From Sulfurimonas denitrificans DSM 1251 (GTDB taxonomy: Bacteria > Campylobacterota > Campylobacteria > Campylobacterales > Sulfurimonadaceae), in assembly GCF_000012965.1 (NCBI RefSeq), contig NC_007575.1, positions 620,001 through 684,000 of the forward strand: a DNA stretch of 64,000 nt. Direction: 5' to 3'. Shown in pieces: positions 46,336 to 53,701 of this stretch (position 1 is the stretch's first letter; each line of letters starts with the position of its first letter). The translations under genes and the position numbers were made by a program. The notes under the pieces were generated by a model. That model had not been told where the DNA came from, did no database searches, and saw only the letters and a list, made by a program, of their open reading frames with translations.

Positions 46336-46404
46336 GCCAATAAAATGGCAGGGATAGATTTCCCTACAACTCGCTAAAGCTACATGTATTTCTGGATGCG
46401 TGAG
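46336..46404 (+). promoter_or_regulatory. Structured leader candidate before moxR
   Basis: Three small hairpins lie in a row in the 161-base gap: GCCA-N6-TGGC (46336-46349), AGGGA-N6-TCCCT (46350-46365) and CTCGC (46370-46374) with GTGAG (46400-46404, one G-U pair). They may form a leader RNA or an operon boundary. No riboswitch family matches. Confidence 0.35.
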
Positions 46405-46432
46405 AGAAAATATTAAATAGGATAAATAACTT

Positions 46433-47380
46433 ATGATTTCAAAGATTGAGTCTATTAAAAAAGAGGTTTCTAAGGTAGTTGTTGGGCAGGAGAAGATGAT
46501 TGATTCTCTTCTTATCGCTCTGTTATGTGAAGGTCATATCCTCATAGAGGGTGTCCCTGGACTTGCAAAGACAACAACTGTAAATGCACTCTCAAAGAGT
46601 TTGGGTGTCAATTTTAAACGTGCACAATTTACTCCAGACCTGCTTCCTTCAGATATTTTGGGTGCTGAGATTTATGATCCACAAAGCAACAGCTTTAAGA
46701 TTAAAAAAGGTCCGATTTTTACAAATCTTCTCCTAGCCGATGAGATTAATCGCTCTCCCGCAAAAGTACAATCTGCTCTTTTAGAAGTTATGCAAGAGAG
46801 ACAAGTAACCATCGGCGATACAACTTTTAAACTAGACTCTCCATTTTTTGTTATGGCTACACAAAATCCACTTGAGCAAGAGGGCGTTTACCAGCTCCCA
46901 GAAGCACAATTAGATAGATTTATGTTAAAACTAGTAGTCAGTTATAACACTAAAGAAGAGGAGCTAGAGATTGCAAGAAGAGTCTCTAGCGGAAAATTTG
47001 AAGAGATTAAGAGTGTTGTGACTCATGAGGATTTAGAAGCGCTAAGAGAAGTTGTTAAAAACATTCACATTGATGCTGAGGTTGAGGAGTATATGATAGA
47101 GCTTGTAAATGCTACAAGAAATCCAAAAGAGTATGGTCTTGATGAGATAGCTTCTTACATACAGTTTGGGGCCTCTCCTCGTGTAAGTATTGATATGTTT
47201 AAAGCTGTAAAAGCGATGGCATTTTTAAGAGGCAAAGATTTTGTAACTCCTGTTGATGTGGCTTATATTGCAAAAGAGCTTATGCGTCATCGCATAGTTT
47301 TGAGTTATGAGGCAGAAGCAGAGGGCATTACAACGGATGAGATTATCCAAAAAGTGCTCCAAACTGTAGCAATTCCATAA
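46433..47380 (+). CDS. moxR: MoxR-type AAA+ ATPase
   Basis: Chaperone-like ATPase that acts with VWA proteins. Walker A GVPGLAKTTT near 42, Walker B LLADEINRSPAKVQSALLEVMQE near 105, sensor 1 MATQNPLEQEGVYQLPEAQLDRF. The C-terminal lid follows. The length of 315 is typical. It starts the second bat operon: moxR, DUF58, a small membrane protein, batA, batB/C, batD, all spaced tightly or overlapping. Confidence 0.95.
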   Translation: MISKIESIKKEVSKVVVGQEKMIDSLLIALLCEGHILIEGVPGLAKTTTVNALSKSLGVNFKRAQFTPDLLPSDILGAEIYDPQSNSFKIKKGPIFTNLLLADEINRSPAKVQSALLEVMQERQVTIGDTTFKLDSPFFVMATQNPLEQEGVYQLPEAQLDRFMLKLVVSYNTKEEELEIARRVSSGKFEEIKSVVTHEDLEALREVVKNIHIDAEVEEYMIELVNATRNPKEYGLDEIASYIQFGASPRVSIDMFKAVKAMAFLRGKDFVTPVDVAYIAKELMRHRIVLSYEAEAEGITTDEIIQKVLQTVAIP

Positions 47381-47387
47381 GTTAATC

Positions 47388-48218
47388 ATGAGCAAATTAC
47401 AAAAAATCTTAGTTCGTGCCAAACGTCAAGTCTTTAGTGAAATGGTTGGAAACAACCCATCTATTTTTCAAGGCGAGGGTTACGATTTTATAGAGCTTAG
47501 AGAGTATATGGCTGGAGATGATATTCGCTTCATTGATTGGAATATCACAGCAAAGATGCAGACTCCCTATATTAAGATATTTAGGCAAGAGAGAGAGTTA
47601 CATGTAGTGGTGGTGAATGTTCTAAATGGAAGTGTACATTTTGGTTCCAAAAAATTCAAGCAAGAGAGTATTGCAGAGATTTCAGCTGTTTTGGGCTTTT
47701 CAACTATAAAAAATGGAGATATTCTAAGCTCATATATCTTTACAGACAAGATGCACTCTTACACAAAACCGAGTAAAAAACTACATCAAATTCACAAAAG
47801 TACTGATGATATTTTAAATTTTAATGCGATAAATGAAAAAGTAGATTTCAAATTTATAGCAGATACGCTCTATAAAAGATTGAAAAAAAGGTCTCTTATT
47901 ATTATAGTAGGGGATTATTTTGAGATACCAGATTTTAGATTATTGGCTAAAAAACATGAGGTTTTATCTGTAATAGTTAGAGACACCTTGGAAGAAAAAC
48001 CTCCTCCTATGGGTTTTGCTTCTCTCTTAGATCCACAGAGCGCTACTATGCTTGAGGGTGATTTTAGCCATAAAAGTGTTGAAGCTTACGCAAAAAAAGT
48101 AAGCGAACATGACCATAAACTATTTGAGGTTTTAAGAAAAGATGGCATTAGGTTTAGAAAAATATATACTCACTCAATTCCAAGTGTAGAGTTACGCAGA
48201 CTTTTTGAGGGAAGATAA
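47388..48218 (+). CDS. DUF58 protein with degenerate VWA metal site
   Basis: The DUF58 core is YDFIELREYMAGDDIRFIDWNITAKMQTPYIKIFRQERELHV (about 30-70). The following strand, where related proteins carry an Asp-x-Ser-x-Ser metal site, reads VVVNVLNGSVHFG, so the site looks lost. There is no membrane segment, so it is cytoplasmic. It lies seven bases after moxR; MoxR-DUF58 pairs are a standard module, with DUF58 thought to bridge the ATPase and the membrane VWA proteins. Its stop overlaps the next start. Confidence 0.88.
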   Translation: MSKLQKILVRAKRQVFSEMVGNNPSIFQGEGYDFIELREYMAGDDIRFIDWNITAKMQTPYIKIFRQERELHVVVVNVLNGSVHFGSKKFKQESIAEISAVLGFSTIKNGDILSSYIFTDKMHSYTKPSKKLHQIHKSTDDILNFNAINEKVDFKFIADTLYKRLKKRSLIIIVGDYFEIPDFRLLAKKHEVLSVIVRDTLEEKPPPMGFASLLDPQSATMLEGDFSHKSVEAYAKKVSEHDHKLFEVLRKDGIRFRKIYTHSIPSVELRRLFEGR

Positions 48219-48625
48219 TGGAAGCACACCAAAGTTTTGATATACCACTGCATGATATAAAAAATATTGTTGATGTAGAAGAGTATTCACTTTATTATCT
48301 CTTGGGAGCCTCTGCATTTGCGCTTCTTGTGCTTCTTGTAGTTGCATATTTTTTCTACATGTGGTTTGGGAAAAAAGACAAATTTAATCTACGCAAAGAG
48401 AACTACAAAGCGCTTGGTAGTCTTGATATGAGTGATGCTAAAAAAGCTGCTTACGCTTTAACTTTTTATGGGGCAACCTTTAAAGATGACAGCCCACGCC
48501 ATTATGAGATGTATCTAAATCTAACTAAGAGACTTGAAGTTTATAAGTACAAAAAAGAGGTTAGCGCATTTGATGATGAGACTAAAGGCTATATTGAACT
48601 ATACAGAGGTATGATTGATGTTTGA
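48218..48625 (+). CDS. Small single-pass membrane protein of the Bat operon (DUF4381-like position)
   Basis: The 135-residue protein has IPLHDIKNIVDVEEYSLYY before one strong membrane helix (about 30-52) and a helical cytoplasmic tail. Gene order, topology and the LHDI motif recall the small DUF4381 proteins often placed between DUF58 and batA, but I rate this only as likely. It overlaps the DUF58 stop by one base and batA by eight. Confidence 0.65.
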   Translation: MEAHQSFDIPLHDIKNIVDVEEYSLYYLLGASAFALLVLLVVAYFFYMWFGKKDKFNLRKENYKALGSLDMSDAKKAAYALTFYGATFKDDSPRHYEMYLNLTKRLEVYKYKKEVSAFDDETKGYIELYRGMIDV

Positions 48626-49547
48626 TGGAATTTATTTTGAATTTCCTCAAGTTTTTATTATTTTTTTTATCTTTATAGTATGTGCCTTTTTTTGTAAATT
48701 AAGGCTTACTTCTATCTATTTTCCTCATGTAGCACAGTTTTTAAAGGGCACAGTTTCATCTTCAAAGAGACTTCTTTTTTTGAAATGGCTTGGAATTTTT
48801 ATGATGATTGTAGCTCTCATGTCGCCTATAAAAGATGAACCTTACGAGTTAGAGCCAAAAGATGGGTATGAGATAGCTCTGATTTTAGATGCTTCGGAGT
48901 CTATGAAAGCGCAAGGTTTTGATGTGCAAAATCAACACTTAAGCAGATTTGATGTCGTAAAAGAGATAGTTAGTGATTTTATCTCACAAAGAAAAAATGA
49001 CAATATGGGTTTGGTTGTTTTTGGAGCATACTCTTTTATTGCTTCTCCACTAACTTATGATGTAAATATTTTAAATAAAATCCTCTCACAGCTACAAATT
49101 GGGATGGCTGGAAAATATACAGCGCTAAATACATCTTTAGCTCAAGGTGCAAATCTTCTAAAGCAGAGTAAATCAAAAACAAAAATAGCGATTTTACTCA
49201 CAGATGGTTACAGCACCCCGCAAGTCGATACCATTACTCTTGATATCGCTCTAGATATGATAAAAAAAGAGGGGATAAAAGTCTATCCTATTGGGATTGG
49301 AATGCCTCATGAATATAATACAGAGGCACTTTTGAAAATTGCAAATGAGAGTGGCGGAGTTGCATTTGGAGCTTCAAGTGCCGCAGAACTTCAAGAAGTC
49401 TATAAAAAAATTGATTCCCTTGAGAAGTCAAAGATAAAAAGAGAGAGCTATTCAAACATAAACTATTATTATCAGTTTCCGCTATTTGTGGCGCTTATTG
49501 CTCTAATGTTGTATGTATATATAAGAAACAAGAAGGGATACGCATGA
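48618..49547 (+). CDS. batA: BatA-type VWA membrane protein (set 2)
   Basis: Same architecture as the set 1 BatA: N-terminal helices, VWA with metal site D91-S93-S95 (DASESM), LLTDGYSTPQVD, GGVAFGASSAAELQEVYKKIDSLEKSKI, and a C-terminal helix. ATG at 48618 is preferred, with AGAGG eight bases upstream; a TTG just before adds one residue. The set 1 and set 2 proteins share the LSQLQIGMAGKYTALN / LSYLNQGMAGQNTAIG block, showing they are paralogues. Confidence 0.88.
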   Translation: MFDGIYFEFPQVFIIFFIFIVCAFFCKLRLTSIYFPHVAQFLKGTVSSSKRLLFLKWLGIFMMIVALMSPIKDEPYELEPKDGYEIALILDASESMKAQGFDVQNQHLSRFDVVKEIVSDFISQRKNDNMGLVVFGAYSFIASPLTYDVNILNKILSQLQIGMAGKYTALNTSLAQGANLLKQSKSKTKIAILLTDGYSTPQVDTITLDIALDMIKKEGIKVYPIGIGMPHEYNTEALLKIANESGGVAFGASSAAELQEVYKKIDSLEKSKIKRESYSNINYYYQFPLFVALIALMLYVYIRNKKGYA

Positions 49548-51331
49548 GCTTTTTGCATCCAGAGTTTTTGTACTACATGTTACCTCCGCTCTTTATACTA
49601 TTTGCACTTTTACTTACTCAAAAAGAGGTTTCTGAGCAGTTTTTTAGCCAAGAGGTTATGGATAGACTTAGAGTGCATTCAAACACTTTGACGCCAAAGG
49701 CTAGAAATGCTCTTTTTTTTCTTATAGGATTTTTGATAATTATAGCTTTAGCACAACCAGTTATAAAAGAGGCTAAGACTCTGATAAAAGCAAAAAGTGC
49801 TGATATTATGATAGCTTTAGATATCTCAGATTCTATGTTAGCTGAGGATGTATATCCAAAGCGCTTAGAATCTGCAAAAAGAAAAGCTTTGGCATTTTTA
49901 AAAGAGGCCAAAGATGAGAGAGTTGGAGTAGTTGCTTTTGCAAAAGATTCCTACCTAGTCTCTCCTCTTAGTTTTGATAAACACTCTGTCTCTTTTTTGC
50001 TAGAGCAGCTTGACACTACCTCCATAACAGAACAGGGAAGTGATTTTTTATCGGTAATTGGAGCGGTTGAAAAGATACAAAAAGATGAGAAAAAAAAAGT
50101 GTTGCTAATACTAAGTGACGGCGGAGATAAGAGTGATTTCTCAGAGGAGATAGCTTTAGCAAAAAAGAGTGGCATCACAATTTTTATCTTAGGCATAGCA
50201 ACAAAACAGGGCGCACCAATAAAGAGAGAAGATGGAACTTTTATAAAATACAATGATGAGATAATCATCTCAAAATTAAACGAAAACATAGCCTCTCTTG
50301 CTACAAAAACGGGTGGAGTTTATATAGAATCAACAACCTCTTTAGAAGATATAAAAAGAGTGATAAAGGAGATAGAGCGAGTAGGTGAGAAAAAAGAGTT
50401 AAAGAGCCAAGAGATACAAAAGAGCGAACCTCTCTTTTATTATCCGCTCTCTCTTGCACTCCTTTTGCTTCTTATAGCAATGAGCTCTTTTGGTAGAAAA
50501 AATAGCTTACATGTAAGCGTTTTTCTTCTTTTGGCTCTCTCTTTGCATCAAGATGCACAAGCAGGTATTTTTGACTTTATGGATTTAAAAAAGGCAAAAG
50601 AAGCTTATAATGGTGCTAACTATGAGGAGTCCGCAAAACTTTATGATGAGTATGCACAAAAGAGTAAAAGCCCTCAGAGTTACTACAACAGCGCTAATGC
50701 TTATTATAAACAACAGAAGTATAAAGAGGCAATCGAAGCTTATAACAAAGCTACTTTTGATGATGAATCACAAAGAGCAAAAAAACTCTCAAATCTTGGA
50801 AATGCTTATGCAAAAGATGGCGATTTGCAAAAAGCAATAGACTCCTACAAAGAGTCACTAAAGATAGAAGATGACAAAGAGACAAGAGAAAATCTAAGTG
50901 AAGTTGAGAAGTTTTTAAAAGAGCAAGAGCAGAAAAAAGAGCAAGAGAATCAACAGAATAAAGATAAAAACAGAGAAGAGAAAGATAAACAAGAGGAAAA
51001 AGAGGATAAACAAAAAGAGAGTAGTAAAGAGAAAAATCAAGATAAAGATCAAAGCAAAGAAGAGAAAAAAGATTCTAAAGAGCAGAGCGATAAAGAGCAA
51101 GAAGAGAATGATAAAAAAGCCAAAGAGCAAGAAGCAAAAGAGTCTCAAAAAGGCGAGAGTAAAGATGATTTAAAAGATAAAGACTCACATGTAAGTGATA
51201 AAAAAGAGTCTCAGATGAGTGAGGCAGAAGAGCAGAAATGGATAAACCAGCTCAAGCAAAACTCAAGCAGTTATCTCTATAAATTAAGTGATGATGAGAA
51301 AAAATTATCTAAGGATGAAAAGCCTTGGTAG
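49544..51331 (+). CDS. batB: BatB/BatC fusion: VWA, TPR and charged linker (set 2)
   Basis: VWA domain with D93-S95-S97 (DISDSM, MLAEDVYPKRLESAKRKALAF), membrane helix near 300-320, hydrophobic stretch near 325-340, TPR repeats (about 345-455: AKEAYNGANYEESAKLYDEYAQ, YYNSANAYYKQQKYKEAIEAYN, LGNAYAKDGDLQKAIDSYKESL), then more than 100 residues almost wholly of Lys, Glu, Gln, Asp and Ser. The C-terminus KDEKPW matches set 1. Overlaps batA by four bases. The linker is longer than in set 1. Confidence 0.9.
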   Translation: MSFLHPEFLYYMLPPLFILFALLLTQKEVSEQFFSQEVMDRLRVHSNTLTPKARNALFFLIGFLIIIALAQPVIKEAKTLIKAKSADIMIALDISDSMLAEDVYPKRLESAKRKALAFLKEAKDERVGVVAFAKDSYLVSPLSFDKHSVSFLLEQLDTTSITEQGSDFLSVIGAVEKIQKDEKKKVLLILSDGGDKSDFSEEIALAKKSGITIFILGIATKQGAPIKREDGTFIKYNDEIIISKLNENIASLATKTGGVYIESTTSLEDIKRVIKEIERVGEKKELKSQEIQKSEPLFYYPLSLALLLLLIAMSSFGRKNSLHVSVFLLLALSLHQDAQAGIFDFMDLKKAKEAYNGANYEESAKLYDEYAQKSKSPQSYYNSANAYYKQQKYKEAIEAYNKATFDDESQRAKKLSNLGNAYAKDGDLQKAIDSYKESLKIEDDKETRENLSEVEKFLKEQEQKKEQENQQNKDKNREEKDKQEEKEDKQKESSKEKNQDKDQSKEEKKDSKEQSDKEQEENDKKAKEQEAKESQKGESKDDLKDKDSHVSDKKESQMSEAEEQKWINQLKQNSSSYLYKLSDDEKKLSKDEKPW

Positions 51332-51353
51332 AAGTTATTTTAAGGAAGAAAAT

Positions 51354-52775
51354 TTGAAAACTATTACAAAAATCATACTGCTATTTTTAATAACAATACA
51401 TCCGCTCTTTGGCTCACTCTCTTCAAGAGTAGATACAAAAAGCGTTGAACTTGGAGAGGTAGTTACCTTTTCGCTCGATATTTCTGGAGATAAGATACAA
51501 AAGAGAGATATTACAAGCATTTGCAACAGCGATGTAATATCTACATCTTCACAAACAAATATGCAGATTATAAATGGAGTTGTTAGCAAAAACTACACAC
51601 TAAACTATAAGTTTATGCCTCAAAAGAGCTGCCAAATAGAGCCTCTTCAAATAGAGATAGATGGCAAAGTAGAGTTTTCACAAGCGATTGATATAGAGGT
51701 AAAAGCTCCAAGACAGAGTAAAGATGCAAATTTTATGCTCTCTTTGAGCACAAATAAAGAAGAACTTTATGTTGGAGAGACATTTGAGTTAACCTTAACA
51801 TTTAAGCAAAAAAATGGTGCAAACGCACTCGATAGTAAGTTTACACCGCCAGAGTTTAATGGTTTTTGGGTAAGAAGTGAATCACAAGCGCAAAAGACAC
51901 AAGATGAAAATTACATAACTACAACTATGATTTATACTCTACTTCCTCAAAGAGTTGGGGATTTGAAAATTTCAAGAGCCAAGATGGAGATTGCTTTAAG
52001 AGATAATAAAATAGATGCTTGGGGCGGATTTATGCCAACCATCAGATGGAAGAGCTATTTCTCAAATGAGTTATCCGTTAGTGTAAAACCACTCCCAATG
52101 GGAGTTACTTTAGTTGGAGATTTTACAATAAATCTTTTGCTTGAAAAAGATGAAATAAATGCAAATGAAGCTTTAAATGCGCTCATTGAGATAAGTGGAG
52201 ATGGAAACTTTGAAGATATTAAAAGTTTTAAACCATATATAGATTCCGTTGGTGTTTTTGAAGAAAAAGCAGAGATAGGAGAGTCTAAGCTCTCTCAAAA
52301 AATTACTTTCGTAGCACAGAATGATTTTACAATCCCGCCATTTGAGATTAAATATTTTGATATAAACACAAAAGAGATAAAAAGTATATCTACAAAAGAG
52401 GTACATGTAAGAGTAAAAAATGCGAAGCCACAAAAGGAGTTAATTGTAAAAACTGATGATGAGCAAATCATTAAAAACAGTGACGTTTCTATAAATGATG
52501 GTTATGACAAAATTTCTATTTTTATAGCTTTGATAGCAGGAGCACTCTTAGGTGCAATGCTTATGTTGCTCAAGCCGTTAATAAGTTTTAAAAGAGCAAA
52601 AAAAAGCTCCATAAAAGAGCCAAGAGTGGTTTTAGCAAAGCTCCTGCAACATAAAGATGATGAAGAGGCAAGGAGAATTATAGATAAATTGGAGCAAAAT
52701 ATCTACAAAAACAAAAGCATAGAGATAGATAAAAAAGCTCTAAGAGAGCTCCTTAAAAGGCTAAAGATAGATTAG
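51354..52775 (+). CDS. batD: BatD-like periplasmic protein (set 2)
   Basis: Signal peptide (about 1-21), two or three beta-sandwich repeats (SSRVDTKSVELGEVVTFSLDI; FMLSLSTNKEELYVGETFELTL; FTINLLLEKDEINANEALNA), a membrane helix near 393-413 and a cytoplasmic helical tail. The TTG at 51354 has AAGGA at seven bases and gives a clean signal peptide; an earlier ATG would put 22 charged residues in front and overlap batB. At 473 residues it is longer than the set 1 BatD. Its stop overlaps tyrA, on the other strand, by four bases. Confidence 0.85.
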   Translation: MKTITKIILLFLITIHPLFGSLSSRVDTKSVELGEVVTFSLDISGDKIQKRDITSICNSDVISTSSQTNMQIINGVVSKNYTLNYKFMPQKSCQIEPLQIEIDGKVEFSQAIDIEVKAPRQSKDANFMLSLSTNKEELYVGETFELTLTFKQKNGANALDSKFTPPEFNGFWVRSESQAQKTQDENYITTTMIYTLLPQRVGDLKISRAKMEIALRDNKIDAWGGFMPTIRWKSYFSNELSVSVKPLPMGVTLVGDFTINLLLEKDEINANEALNALIEISGDGNFEDIKSFKPYIDSVGVFEEKAEIGESKLSQKITFVAQNDFTIPPFEIKYFDINTKEIKSISTKEVHVRVKNAKPQKELIVKTDDEQIIKNSDVSINDGYDKISIFIALIAGALLGAMLMLLKPLISFKRAKKSSIKEPRVVLAKLLQHKDDEEARRIIDKLEQNIYKNKSIEIDKKALRELLKRLKID

Positions 52776-53602
52776 TCTAAAATATCATGGAGTCTGTTGC
52801 CAGCCTCTATGTTTTTGTGAACTTCATCCCACTCATCATTTTTTATATGCTCTTTTAAGATGCTTAACTCCTTTTCAAAAAGCTCGATTGCTTCGAGCAG
52901 ATTTGTTTTGTTTTGTCTAAAAATATCTTCCCACATATTTGCAGAACTTTTAGCAAGGCGGCTCATTGAGCGAAATCCACCAGCAGCTAGAGCTAAGATA
53001 TTGCGCTTATTTTCTTGATTCATTACAGTATTTGCAAGAGAGTATGAGATAGCATGAGGCATATGAGAAATAAAAGCCGCATGGCGATCATGCTGATGCG
53101 CTGACATTGAATGTAACTTCATGTTAAGGGCTTTAAATATTTTTTTTGCAATATTCGCTTGAAGTTCTCCACTATTTTCAATGTCACATAAAACTACAAC
53201 TTGCCCATTGTATAAGTTATCAATTGCAGCACGTGGACCAAAATTTTCTGTTCCAGTCATCGGATGTGCTGCTACAAAGTTCTTTCTGATTTTGCTAGAA
53301 ATTGAGTCTATAATCTTTGCTTTTGTACTTCCCAAATCTATGATTGTTGTACTCTCTCTCACATCTAAGAGATTCTCAAATGCCGAAATTACGCCATCAA
53401 CTGGTATTGCTAAGAAGATAACATCATAATTTTTAACTTCATCAAACTCTACAATCTTATCAACAAGACCAAGCTCTAACGCCTCTTTTTGATGATTTAT
53501 ATTGTGATCACTTCCTACAATATTTTCTATAAAATCTATATTTTTGAGGCTCTTAGCGAGTGATCCACCCATAAGCCCTAACCCTACAATTGCTATATTC
53601 AT
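52772..53602 (-). CDS. tyrA: Prephenate dehydrogenase
   Basis: Tyrosine synthesis, oxidative decarboxylation of prephenate with NAD(P). NAD loop VGLGLMGGSLAKSL at the start, the family motif HPMTGTENFGPRAA (about 115-128), HDRHAAFISHMPHAISYSLA (His pair) near 175-195. The length of 276 is the monofunctional type. The spacer to bamA, which is divergent, is 99 bases. Confidence 0.93.
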   Translation of the reverse strand: MNIAIVGLGLMGGSLAKSLKNIDFIENIVGSDHNINHQKEALELGLVDKIVEFDEVKNYDVIFLAIPVDGVISAFENLLDVRESTTIIDLGSTKAKIIDSISSKIRKNFVAAHPMTGTENFGPRAAIDNLYNGQVVVLCDIENSGELQANIAKKIFKALNMKLHSMSAHQHDRHAAFISHMPHAISYSLANTVMNQENKRNILALAAGGFRSMSRLAKSSANMWEDIFRQNKTNLLEAIELFEKELSILKEHIKNDEWDEVHKNIEAGNRLHDILD

Positions 53603-53701
53603 CTGTTTTCTTCTTTTTTATTTGCCAAATTATACAAAATTTACTTAACATTAACCTCATAAAAGGTAGAATCTTCTCTTATTTTACAATTTGGAAAATC
53701 A

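Noticed and set aside
46320-46432. Cyclic di-GMP (GEMM) riboswitch before moxR
   Set aside because: A short AAAGCC-like string is present but the conserved core and paired regions of GEMM are not.
50915-51148. Minus-strand hydrophobic frame opposite the batB/C linker
   Set aside because: It is the complement of a Lys/Glu/Gln low-complexity stretch and has no start context.
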